From Dehalococcoidales bacterium (GTDB lineage: Bacteria; Chloroflexota; Dehalococcoidia; Dehalococcoidales; RBG-16-60-22), in NCBI GenBank assembly GCA_030606585.1, contig JAUWGD010000036.1, positions 1 through 13,440 of the forward strand: a stretch of DNA of 13,440 bases. The letters run 5' to 3'. Of this stretch, positions 1 to 7,058 are shown one piece after another. Position 1 is the stretch's first letter. Each line of letters opens with the position of its first letter. A program made the translations under genes and the position numbers. The notes under the pieces were generated by a model. That model was not told the origin of the DNA. It did not search any database and saw only the letters and a program-made list of their open reading frames with translations.

Positions 1-498
1 CCCCGGCATACTGATAGTATGCTCCGTTACCTCTCCCTTCATGATTTCCACGGCGTGAGGAATGGCCGGCAGTATCACCTCAAGACATTCCTGTACCGCC
101 TTGGGACTTCCCGGCAGGTTGATGATAAGGCACTGCCCTCGCAGGCCGGACACTCCCCGGCTCAATACCGCCATCGGAGTTTTTTCCAGGGACCTGGCTC
201 TCATTGCCTCAGCAAAACCCGGAGCGCTTCTGTCTATCACCGATAGTGTCGCTTCCGGCGTAACATCCCTCCTGGCCAGGCCGGTTCCGCCGGTGGTCAG
301 AACAACGTCCACCCCACCCCCGTCAGCCCACTCGATAAGTTTACCGGCGATAATATCCCGCTCATCGGGGACAACCTCATATTTTATAATAGTACTCTCT
401 ACCCGCGACAGTATATTGCGGATTATCTCACCGCTTTTATCCTGTCGCTGTCCCTTGGAACCTTTATCACTGATAGTTAATACGCCAATATTCAACAT
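1..498 (-). CDS. MogA/MoaB-family molybdopterin protein (3' end outside window)
   Basis: I translated this frame by hand. It gives 166 codons from an ATG at 498-496 and stays open through base 1, so the C-terminus lies beyond the window. The family (MogA/MoaB/CinA-like domain) binds molybdopterin; MogA adenylylates it before molybdenum insertion. Visible motifs are the N-terminal NIGVLTISD strand, the TTGGTG loop at about residues 68-73 followed by RRDVTPEAT, PGFAEAMR at about 93-100, a SRG at 113-115 and NLPGSPKAV at about 127-135. All are typical of this fold and in the right order. With 166 residues visible, the protein is near full family length (about 160-195). AAGG lies about 8 bases before the ATG. 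The gene is divergent from mraZ with 265 bases between them. MogA and MoaB cannot be separated safely from this fragment, so I give no symbol. Family call is firm; exact role is inferred. Confidence 0.9.
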   Translation of the reverse strand, partial: MLNIGVLTISDKGSKGQRQDKSGEIIRNILSRVESTIIKYEVVPDERDIIAGKLIEWADGGGVDVVLTTGGTGLARRDVTPEATLSVIDRSAPGFAEAMRARSLEKTPMAVLSRGVSGLRGQCLIINLPGSPKAVQECLEVILPAIPHAVEIMKGEVTEHTISMPG

Positions 499-523
499 AA
501 TTGCGCCTTATGAAACAAGATAT

Positions 524-532
524 ATTGTACCA
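524..532 (-). promoter_or_regulatory. Candidate extended -10 promoter for the mogA-like gene
   Basis: On the minus strand TGG is followed directly by TACAAT (524-529), an extended -10 pattern, about 26 bases before the start codon. No convincing -35 box lies 16-18 bases upstream, which is tolerable for extended -10 promoters. Weak evidence, based on sequence only. Confidence 0.35.
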
Positions 533-685
533 TATCCGAGGCTTACGATGGAAGTGACTGCGTAAGAACCGCTTCCCCACCGTTCCCCACCATCTAATGA
601 TTGCCGTTTTTGGCTTAAAACATAGCAGAAATGTCCAAATATGTCACGAATTTGTCACATTTTCCTAAAATACCCTTGAAAAGAC

Positions 686-714
686 TTGACAAACATGGGT
701 CGTTGTGTTATAAA
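686..714 (+). promoter_or_regulatory. Promoter of the mraZ-rsmH-ftsA-ftsZ unit
   Basis: TTGACA (686-691), a 17-base spacer and TATAAA (709-714) match the vegetative sigma factor consensus closely. Transcription would start near 721, leaving a leader of about 43 bases before mraZ. The MraZ boxes start inside the spacer and run past the start site, so repressor binding would block polymerase. Confidence 0.85.
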
Positions 715-750
715 ATGGTGAAATATGGGTAGTGGTGGTGAATAGTGGTA
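696..750 (+). promoter_or_regulatory. MraZ-box array (10-bp phased TGG repeats)
   Basis: TGG-type pentamers begin at exactly 10-base steps: TGGGT at 696, a degenerate TGTTA at 706, TGGTG at 716, TGGGT at 726, TGGTG at 736 and TGGTA at 746. Known MraZ operators (Escherichia coli) are direct TGGGN repeats separated by five bases, giving the same 10-bp period and placing each box on the same face of the helix. Two copies match TGGGN strictly and three carry one change. The array spans the promoter spacer, the -10 box and the leader, so autorepression by the MraZ encoded immediately downstream is the natural reading. Confidence 0.75.
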
Positions 751-763
751 GGAATTTGAGGCT

Positions 764-1189
764 ATGTTTTACGGCGAGTTTGATTACAAGATAGATGAAA
801 AAGGCAGGGTGCCCCTCCCGCCCAAGTTCCGCAATTATCTAAAAGACGGCGTGGTACTGACACCCGGAGCCGAAAAATGCATCACCGTATATACAGTGCC
901 CGAATGGAGAAAACTCTCCGCTAATCTCACCAACAGCCCGCTATCGCGCAGCAAAATGAGGAAGCTGAGTCGCGCTCTATTTGCTACAGCCTTCAGCACC
1001 AGGATAGATAATCAGGGGAGGATTGCCATCCCGGCGCCACTACGTGAACATGCCGAGATAGTCGATGAAGTAGTCGTCGCCGGTTCCAATACTTATCTCG
1101 AGATATGGAATAAGGTACTTTGGGAGGAAGAGAAGGAGATAAGCCAGGAACAGGCCTGGCAGATTATCGAAAGCCTGGAGAATAGCTGA
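764..1189 (+). CDS. mraZ: MraZ transcriptional regulator
   Basis: This 141-residue protein is a normal-length MraZ, the DNA-binding regulator that heads the division and cell wall cluster in many bacteria and represses its own operon. It has two tandem AbrB-like/SpoVT half-domains. The first carries DEKGR at residues 11-15 followed by VPLPPKFR. The second carries DNQGR at 82-86 followed by IAIPAPLRE. These DxxGR loops are the family's DNA-contacting signature. The ATG at 764 gives the canonical MFYGEFDYKID start. The Shine-Dalgarno is poor: GAGG sits only two bases from the ATG and AGGAA about ten bases away. The stop overlaps the rsmH start by one base (TGATG), so the two are probably translationally coupled. 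The phased boxes upstream indicate autoregulation. Confidence 0.96.
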   Translation: MFYGEFDYKIDEKGRVPLPPKFRNYLKDGVVLTPGAEKCITVYTVPEWRKLSANLTNSPLSRSKMRKLSRALFATAFSTRIDNQGRIAIPAPLREHAEIVDEVVVAGSNTYLEIWNKVLWEEEKEISQEQAWQIIESLENS

Positions 1190-2241
1190 TGATTAAACAC
1201 CAGTCAGCCTCCAGCCATACACCGGTACTACTCTCGGAGGCGCTCAGGGCGCTGGCAGTACAGCCAGGCGGCCGCTATATCGATTGCACGCTGGGCAGTG
1301 CGGGACATGCCACCGCCATCCTGGACCACAGCTCACCCGGCGGACAACTGCTGGGCATCGACGCCGATCCTAACGCCATAGAAATCGCCAAGGAGAGGCT
1401 CCAGTATTATAAAGACTCCACCCTGCTCGTAAATGATAACTTCGTCAATCTGCAGTCTATCTGCATAAAATACGACTTTTTCCCGGTACACGGTATCCTT
1501 TTCGACCTTGGTTTATCCTCGCTTCAGCTTAATGGGAACGGCCGTGGTTTCAGTTTTCAATATGACGCCCCGCTGGATATGAGGTTCAACCCCAATCAGA
1601 GGATTACCGCCGCCGATATCGTTAACACCACCTCTGAGGCGAGATTAGCCCATCTTATTAAAACATATGGCGAGGAAGGCCATAGCCGCCGCATCGCCCA
1701 GTACATCGTAAAGGAACGCCCGATAGAAACTACGCGCCAGCTGGCCCTGCTGATAGAGAAGGCTGTCGGCCGGAGAGGCAAGCTCCACCCGGCCACTAAG
1801 ACCTTCCAGGCTTTACGCATCGCCGTCAATCATGAGCTTGAGCACCTGGAAACGGCGCTGAGACAGGCCGTTGACCTGCTCGGTTACGAGGGCAGGCTGG
1901 TTGTTATAACCTACCATTCGCTGGAAGACCGTATCGTCAAGCAGTTCATGCAAAGAGAATCCCGAGGTTGTATCTGCCCGCCGGAAGTCCTCACCTGCAC
2001 CTGCGGTCACTCGCCGCGTATAAGACTGATTAATAAGAAGGTTATCACCCCCACCGTAAATGAAATTCAGATTAACCCGCGCAGCCGCAGCGGTAAATTG
2101 AGAGCCGCCGAGCGCATCATAATCCAGGGTGATTGCTACGCGACCCCGGAAGACCACGCTTTCATCACCATCGCCAAGTCCAGAGGGTGGCGAAGGCCGG
2201 CTTTAGTAGAAAAGATTAGAATGGCCTTTTTAGCGGCCTAA
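1189..2241 (+). CDS. rsmH: 16S rRNA (cytosine-1402 N4)-methyltransferase
   Basis: RsmH (MraW) uses S-adenosylmethionine to methylate N4 of C1402 in the decoding centre of 16S rRNA. HTPVLLSEAL at residues 10-19 and DCTLGSAGHA at 32-41 form the entry to the SAM site, followed by GIDADPNAI, FDLGLSSLQL and APLDMRF. Later come KTFQALRIAVN and YHSLEDRIVKQF, all family hallmarks, then a CICPP...CTCG cysteine cluster and the usual ending NPRSRSGKLRAAERI. That ending falls at about residue 310, the common family length; here a further 40 residues follow with no recognised domain. GGAG eight bases before the ATG serves as the ribosome site inside the end of mraZ. Position second in the cluster, directly after mraZ, is the standard arrangement. 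Confidence 0.97.
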   Translation: MIKHQSASSHTPVLLSEALRALAVQPGGRYIDCTLGSAGHATAILDHSSPGGQLLGIDADPNAIEIAKERLQYYKDSTLLVNDNFVNLQSICIKYDFFPVHGILFDLGLSSLQLNGNGRGFSFQYDAPLDMRFNPNQRITAADIVNTTSEARLAHLIKTYGEEGHSRRIAQYIVKERPIETTRQLALLIEKAVGRRGKLHPATKTFQALRIAVNHELEHLETALRQAVDLLGYEGRLVVITYHSLEDRIVKQFMQRESRGCICPPEVLTCTCGHSPRIRLINKKVITPTVNEIQINPRSRSGKLRAAERIIIQGDCYATPEDHAFITIAKSRGWRRPALVEKIRMAFLAA

Positions 2242-2259
2242 ATTACGGCAGAGTCAGAC

Positions 2260-2283
2260 AAGGAGGTTACCTACATGTAATAA
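2260..2283 (+). promoter_or_regulatory. Strong Shine-Dalgarno followed by start-stop (ATG TAA TAA)
   Basis: AAGGAGGT (2260-2267) is a near-perfect ribosome site. Eight bases after GGAGG comes ATG at 2275, immediately followed by two TAA stops. No peptide can be made, yet ribosomes should initiate here. It lies between the rsmH stop and the real ftsA ribosome site. It may be a ribosome-loading or stalling element, or the trace of a lost gene; the sequence alone does not decide. Confidence 0.5.
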
Positions 2284-2316
2284 CTGGGTACCGAAAAGGG
2301 AATCTAAATCCAGTTA
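2281..2316 (+). repeat. Inverted repeat in the rsmH-ftsA spacer
   Basis: TAACTGG (2281-2287) is perfectly complementary to CCAGTTA (2310-2316) with 22 bases between. The RNA hairpin would start at the second stop of the start-stop element and end just before the ftsA ribosome site GGAGGG (2321-2326). No T-tract follows, so it is not a terminator. Confidence 0.45.
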
Positions 2317-2329
2317 CTAAGGAGGGCAG

Positions 2330-3547
2330 ATGAAAAGACGAAATGTTGTAGCTTCAATTGACGTTGGCACCACCAAGATATGCACGATACTGGCAGATGT
2401 TAGTGAAGGCGGCAGCCCCCGGGTGGTGGGTGTCGGTATTGCCCCGTCCAGGGGACTGCACAAGGGTCTGGTGGTCAATATCAATGAAGCCAGAGAGTCA
2501 ATTCGCGATTCAGTGAAAAAGGCGGAACAGGCCAGCGACTACAAAGTGGAATCGGCCTATGTCGGCGTTACCGGCCGTCATGTCAGCTCGATGAACAACC
2601 GCGGCGTAGTTGCCATCACGCGTAATGACCGTGTCGTACGCCCCGATGACCTGAAGCGCGTCCTTACCGCTGCCCAGAGTGTCAAAACTGCCGGAGACAG
2701 AAGACTGCTTCACGTAATCCCCCGCAGCTATGCTGTCGATGGCCAGCCCGGTGTTAAGAATCCTATAGGTATGCATGGATTCCGCCTCGACGTGGAAACA
2801 CACGTCATCACAGCTGCCGTAACCTCCATTCAGAATCTTGTGAAATGCATACGCAGCATCGGGATAGACATCGAGGACCTCGTCCTCGAACCCCTGGCCA
2901 GCAGTGAGGCGATTCTCACCGAAGACGAGAAACAGGTAGGCGTAATAATGGCCGATATCGGCGGTGGCACCACAGACGTTGCCGTCTTCAGGGAAGGCAG
3001 CATCTGGCATACTTCCATCCTGCCGGTAGCCGGTTACCAGCTTACCCGTGATGTCGCCATCGGCCTGGGACTGCCGTTTGAAATCGCCGAGGAAATGAAG
3101 AAGAAATACGGCAGTGTCATGCCCGTTTACGAGGGTCAGGGGGATACCGCGCCGGCTATATCCCAGGACGGACACGGCGTCTCCTACCAGGATTTATGCG
3201 ACATTATCAGGGCCAGAGTCGAGGAAGTATTGAAGCTTATCCTCCTGGAAATGCCAAACTCGGACTACGAAGCACTGGTACCGGCCGGACTGGTACTCAC
3301 GGGCGGTACTTCCAACCTCTCCGGTATGGCATCCATGGGACGCGATATCCTCAGGCTCCCGGTAAGGGTAGGTGCTCCCACCGATGTCCACGGCATCGCT
3401 GATGTGCTCCGCGACCCGGCATATTCCACCAGCGTTGGCCTCCTGCTCTGGGGAGCCAAACATGAAGGTAAAAAACACTGGAAATCAGGGATATTCGGCG
3501 GCGCATTTAACCGCCTGGCGTCCCAGCTGAGAAAGTTGTTTCAGTAA
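2330..3547 (+). CDS. ftsA: Cell division protein FtsA
   Basis: FtsA is an actin-like ATPase that tethers FtsZ filaments to the inner face of the membrane. The 405-residue length is normal. The N-terminus has the phosphate-1 loop (ASIDVGTTKICTIL). The region around residues 85-165 corresponds to the SHS2 (1C) subdomain unique to FtsA. DIGGGTTD at 209-216 is phosphate-2, and LTGGTSNL at about 323-330 is the adenosine motif. The C-terminus (GGAFNRLASQLRKLFQ) is a compact amphipathic helix with basic and hydrophobic faces, matching the membrane-targeting sequence of the family. GGAGGG precedes the ATG with good spacing. The gene follows rsmH by 88 bases and precedes ftsZ by 53, and presumably shares the mraZ promoter. 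In this cluster it works without neighbouring ftsQ, ftsL, ftsW or ftsI. Confidence 0.97.
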   Translation: MKRRNVVASIDVGTTKICTILADVSEGGSPRVVGVGIAPSRGLHKGLVVNINEARESIRDSVKKAEQASDYKVESAYVGVTGRHVSSMNNRGVVAITRNDRVVRPDDLKRVLTAAQSVKTAGDRRLLHVIPRSYAVDGQPGVKNPIGMHGFRLDVETHVITAAVTSIQNLVKCIRSIGIDIEDLVLEPLASSEAILTEDEKQVGVIMADIGGGTTDVAVFREGSIWHTSILPVAGYQLTRDVAIGLGLPFEIAEEMKKKYGSVMPVYEGQGDTAPAISQDGHGVSYQDLCDIIRARVEEVLKLILLEMPNSDYEALVPAGLVLTGGTSNLSGMASMGRDILRLPVRVGAPTDVHGIADVLRDPAYSTSVGLLLWGAKHEGKKHWKSGIFGGAFNRLASQLRKLFQ

Positions 3548-3600
3548 TATACCAGGAAATAATAAGGAACTAATTTTAGCACCAGTAAAAGGAGGAGGAG

Positions 3601-4731
<1,131 letters not shown>

Positions 4732-4780
4732 ATTATCCTGTTATTGCCATTAACGGTAAATAATCATGGGTAGCGGGGAT

Positions 4781-4833
4781 ATGCATGAGCCTAAGGTGCT
4801 CGGCATGATGAAGTGTAAATAGTATCGAACTTC
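4781..4833 (+). ncRNA. Possible structured 3' untranslated region of ftsZ
   Basis: Two short inverted repeats precede the terminator. ATGC-AT-GAGC (4781-4790) faces GCTC-G-GCAT (4798-4806), and GAAGT (4810-4814) faces ACTTC (4829-4833). With the terminator this makes three consecutive stem-loops in about 90 bases. I see no match to a known RNA class. It may be 3' UTR structure that protects the mRNA end, or chance. Confidence 0.25.
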
Positions 4834-4843
4834 TGATGTACAG

Positions 4844-4880
4844 GGCTGCGGGTGGTACACTCCCGCAGCCTTCCTGTTTG
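4844..4880 (+). terminator. Intrinsic-type terminator after ftsZ
   Basis: GGCTGCGGG (4844-4852) pairs perfectly with CCCGCAGCC (4862-4870) around a nine-base loop. The following TTCCTGTTTGT is T-rich though interrupted. The stem is GC-rich and isolated in a spacer 113 bases after ftsZ, consistent with ending the mraZ-ftsZ transcript before the rsmD promoter. Confidence 0.75.
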
Positions 4881-4929
4881 TCCCGGTTTGTTAAAGATAG
4901 CCCCCACCCTATTTCGCCACCCCGCTCTG

Positions 4930-4959
4930 TTGACAAATTCCACATCAACTGGTTATCCT
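4930..4959 (+). promoter_or_regulatory. Promoter of the rsmD-coaD unit
   Basis: TTGACA (4930-4935), 18 bases, then TATCCT (4954-4959) gives a perfect -35 and a four-of-six -10. It lies just beyond the ftsZ terminator and would start transcription near 4966, about 56 bases before rsmD. A second -10-like TATATT (4996-5001) nearer the gene has no clear -35. Confidence 0.55.
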
Positions 4960-5021
4960 ATTAATTGGCGTTTTTATTTGTTTATTACGGGCTGCTATAT
5001 TAAAAATGTATCCCACCGTAT

Positions 5022-5576
5022 ATGCGAGTTATTACAGGTAAGGCAAAAGGACATCGGCTGAAGTTCCCCAAGGGAACGTCAACCCGCCCGGCAACAGACC
5101 TGGTGCGCGGCGCTATCTTTTCCATCCTGGAAAATGCTGCCGATGACTGGTCACAGGTGCTTGACCTGTTCTCCGGTAGCGGTGCCCTGGGTATTGAAGC
5201 TCTCAGTCGCGGCGCCGGTTGGGTGGACTTTGTTGAAAGTGAACCAAGGTGTTGTGGTATAATTAAGGAAAATCTAGAGAAGACGAAACTGGCAGCACAG
5301 GCCCGCATCTATTGCTGCGACGTCTTCAAGGCACTCTCCCTTATTGATAAGGAGTACAACATAATACTGATGGACCCACCCTATTCTAATACGTCTATAG
5401 GTAATTTCATCACGCAACTGGCAACCTCCAGACTGGTCGGCGCAGATACAACGGTAGTAGTGACCCACTCACCTCGTTTATCCCTCAGCCCGAGCTATGC
5501 TAAAATAAACCTCGTGAAAGAGCACCGCCATGGTGACAGTTGTATCTCGATATACCGGGAGGAGGCCGGGCTTTGA
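5022..5576 (+). CDS. rsmD: 16S rRNA (guanine-966 N2)-methyltransferase
   Basis: RsmD methylates N2 of G966 in helix 31 of 16S rRNA, acting on assembled small-subunit particles. The 184-residue length is typical. The start MRVITGKAKGHRLKFPKG and the TRPATDLVRGAIFSIL block are family markers. The SAM-binding motif I is VLDLFSGSGALGIEALSRGA. The catalytic motif IV is present as MDPPY, the (D/N)PPY tetrad of N-methyltransferases. The ATG at 5022 is the canonical start, yet no Shine-Dalgarno is visible in the preceding 20 bases, which is unusual beside its neighbours. Its end overlaps coaD by three bases (TTGA: TTG start and TGA stop share two bases). The rsmD-coaD pair is a widespread arrangement. 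Confidence 0.95.
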   Translation: MRVITGKAKGHRLKFPKGTSTRPATDLVRGAIFSILENAADDWSQVLDLFSGSGALGIEALSRGAGWVDFVESEPRCCGIIKENLEKTKLAAQARIYCCDVFKALSLIDKEYNIILMDPPYSNTSIGNFITQLATSRLVGADTTVVVTHSPRLSLSPSYAKINLVKEHRHGDSCISIYREEAGL

Positions 5577-6058
5577 TAATCGCTCTCTATCCGGGTAGCT
5601 TCGACCCTATCACCAACGGGCATATCGATATAGCTACCAGGGCATCCAAACTTTTTGATAAAATTATTATCGGCATATTTTCCACGCCGGACAAACGCCT
5701 TACCTTCTCTCACGAAGAGCGTGTAGAACTGGCTACGCGCGCTGTAGCTCATTTACCCAATATCGAGGTAATGCCATATGATATCATAACCGTGGACTTC
5801 GCCAGGCAGGTGAATGCCCAGGTCCTGGTACGCGGACTTAGAATGAGCGCCGATTATGAAAGAGAATTTGAAATGGCCATGTTAAACCGTAAGCTCTACC
5901 CGGGACTGGAGCTTGTCTGCTTCATGGCCAGCCAGGAGTACCAGTTCCTCAGCTCCAGCCTGATGAAAGAGGTCGCCAGCCTTGGTGGCGATATCGACAG
6001 CCTGGTTCCCAAACACGTGGCTGAAGCTCTTAGAAATAAAGGGGTCAGTAAAGAATAG
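5573..6058 (+). CDS. coaD: Phosphopantetheine adenylyltransferase (TTG start)
   Basis: CoaD transfers AMP from ATP to 4'-phosphopantetheine, giving dephospho-CoA, the penultimate step of coenzyme A synthesis. ALYPGSFDPITNGH near the N-terminus holds the nucleotidyltransferase T/HxGH motif (TNGH). LVRGLRMSADYEREFEMAMLNRKL and the SSSLMKEVA motif near the C-terminus match the family's ATP and substrate sites. I place the start at TTG 5573-5575, giving MIIALYPGSFDP and 161 residues, the usual size, with GGAGG at 5561-5565 seven bases upstream. An upstream TTG at 5540 would add 11 residues, but the added codons encode the ribosome site itself (PGGGRA), so it is less likely. The start overlaps the rsmD stop, so the two are probably coupled. 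Confidence 0.95.
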   Translation: MIIALYPGSFDPITNGHIDIATRASKLFDKIIIGIFSTPDKRLTFSHEERVELATRAVAHLPNIEVMPYDIITVDFARQVNAQVLVRGLRMSADYEREFEMAMLNRKLYPGLELVCFMASQEYQFLSSSLMKEVASLGGDIDSLVPKHVAEALRNKGVSKE

Positions 6059-6072
6059 ACCCGGTTTAATAA

Positions 6073-6078
6073 TATAAT
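6073..6078 (+). promoter_or_regulatory. Candidate -10 box for the ferredoxin gene
   Basis: A perfect TATAAT lies just after the coaD stop, about 46 bases before the ferredoxin start. No good -35 is seen 16-18 bases upstream (the region reads TAAAGAA). It could give the ferredoxin a transcript of its own in addition to read-through from rsmD-coaD. Confidence 0.35.
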
Positions 6079-6088
6079 ACTATTAGGA

Positions 6089-6109
6089 GAATCTTTTAGG
6101 GAAAGATTC
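6089..6109 (+). repeat. Perfect hairpin directly before the ferredoxin ribosome site
   Basis: GAATCTTT (6089-6096) and AAAGATTC (6102-6109) form an eight-base stem with a five-base loop. The Shine-Dalgarno AGGAGG (6110-6115) begins at the next base. No T-run follows, so this is more likely an mRNA-stability or translation element than a terminator. Confidence 0.5.
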
Positions 6110-6123
6110 AGGAGGTAAATTGA

Positions 6124-6330
6124 ATGGCTTACAAGATTACAGACGATTGCATTAGCTGTGGAGCCTGCGAGCCGGAATGCCCGGTACAGGCTATCAGCGA
6201 GGGTGACACAGCCTATGTAATCGACCCTGATAAGTGTGTTGAGTGCGTAGGACATTATGATTCGTCTAAATGCGCGGAAATCTGCCCGGTTGATGCCTGC
6301 GTGCCCGACCCGGACCACCCTAAGAAATAG
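6124..6330 (+). CDS. 2[4Fe-4S] ferredoxin
   Basis: This 68-residue protein is a bacterial low-potential electron carrier with two [4Fe-4S] clusters. The first motif is C-x2-C-x2-C-x3-C-P (Cys 9, 12, 15, 19). The second is C-x2-C-x8-C-x3-C-P (Cys 38, 41, 50, 54), the longer-spaced second motif known from Allochromatium-type ferredoxins. In this fold Cys 54 completes the first cluster and Cys 19 the second. A ninth cysteine (59) is an extra. AGGAGG precedes the ATG by about eight bases. It follows coaD by 65 bases in the same direction. The redox partner cannot be told from the context. Only convergent cvpA lies beyond. Confidence 0.93.
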   Translation: MAYKITDDCISCGACEPECPVQAISEGDTAYVIDPDKCVECVGHYDSSKCAEICPVDACVPDPDHPKK

Positions 6331-6528
6331 AGTGGCATCCGGATAGGTAACGTAAGCCCCATACCGGCTGGATTTCAGCAAAATATATAGCTACAAGTAG
6401 AATTGCCCGCCGTTATCAAAATCGATAACACAATCTAACTGTCTGGTGATAAAGAGAGGTTTGATTACCTTTTACTCACGGAAGGTGGGAGAGTATAAGA
6501 AGTTAGAACGGCGGATTATCGGTCTCTT
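6331..6528. other. Spacer between convergent fdx and cvpA
   Basis: About 200 bases with no gene I can support. GTTATC (6412-6417) and GATAAC (6424-6429) form a six-base hairpin with an AAAATC loop, but no T-tract follows on either strand. No convincing terminator for either gene is visible. Confidence 0.5.
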
Positions 6529-7017
6529 TTACTGGAAGAAATCACGGACTGAATCGAACTCGGCGGGCAATAACGCCAGGATAACAGGAAAGCCATCCAG
6601 CAACAGGTTCGCCAGGGCGGAATCGGATACGGTGCTGCCGATACCCAGGAAGTTCACCCACATGGACAGCAGCGCTCCGCAGAAGAAGAAACCCAGGATA
6701 AAACCGAGGACGGCGCCGCCCAGACGGTTTACCCAGCCCAGCAATACCGCCGAAACAACCTTTTTCAACACAGCGGCCAGAACTGAGGCTATTACCATCA
6801 CCCCTATCAGAATGATGGCAAAAGCGGCTATTCTGGCCCAACCGGGGTCGGAAATAAACGTCAGCGACCCGCCTAACGACTCCGAGAAACGCCCCGCCAG
6901 AACTATACCGACAATTATCCCGGCTACCGTAAAAAGCGCCTTGATAATGCCGATTTTAAGTCCGATAAGCGTCGGAATTACGATAAGTATCAGGATGACT
7001 ATATCCAGCCAGTTCAT
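6529..7017 (-). CDS. CvpA family inner-membrane protein
   Basis: This 162-residue, very hydrophobic protein matches the CvpA (colicin V production) family. It has four predicted membrane segments at about residues 4-20, 26-41, 61-84 and 101-121, and the family motif NRLGG at 97-101 followed by AVLGFILG. The start MNWLDIVILI is also typical. CvpA proteins are linked to envelope homeostasis and, in Escherichia coli, colicin V secretion; their molecular activity is not settled. The Shine-Dalgarno before the ATG is weak. It lies 41 bases after the ABC-permease remnant on the same strand, and may once have been at the end of, or separate from, the deleted efflux operon. Family call is good; cellular role here is unknown. 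Confidence 0.88.
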   Translation of the reverse strand: MNWLDIVILILIVIPTLIGLKIGIIKALFTVAGIIVGIVLAGRFSESLGGSLTFISDPGWARIAAFAIILIGVMVIASVLAAVLKKVVSAVLLGWVNRLGGAVLGFILGFFFCGALLSMWVNFLGIGSTVSDSALANLLLDGFPVILALLPAEFDSVRDFFQ

Positions 7018-7058
7018 ATCCGCTTAATTAACCCTTTCCCTGAGTTTTCTGTATTTTA

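Noticed and set aside
62..565. Plus-strand 167-codon frame
   Set aside because: It is antisense to the mogA-like gene, has a Ser/Pro/Ile-rich composition with no motif, and the minus-strand frame shows clear family signatures.
2510..3175. Long minus-strand frame of 221 codons
   Set aside because: It lies wholly inside ftsA, which has all its family motifs; the antisense frame has none.
4850..4870. GGGTGGTACA resembling the T-box antiterminator motif
   Set aside because: The motif is only the loop and edge of the terminator stem, lacks the ACC end of TGGNACC, and has no stem I or specifier region upstream. The next gene is rsmD, not a synthetase or amino acid gene.
5540..5575. Upstream TTG as the coaD start
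   Set aside because: The extra 11 residues encode the ribosome-binding region, and the TTG at 5573 has ideal spacing and gives the usual CoaD N-terminus.
6407..6514. CCGCCGTT (6407-6414) complementary to AACGGCGG (6507-6514)
   Set aside because: Eight bases of pairing about 90 bases apart with no supporting inner structure is likely chance.
6446..7027. Plus-strand frame of 193 codons
   Set aside because: It is antisense to cvpA and its Ile/Thr/Arg-rich sequence is the typical reverse reading of a membrane protein gene.
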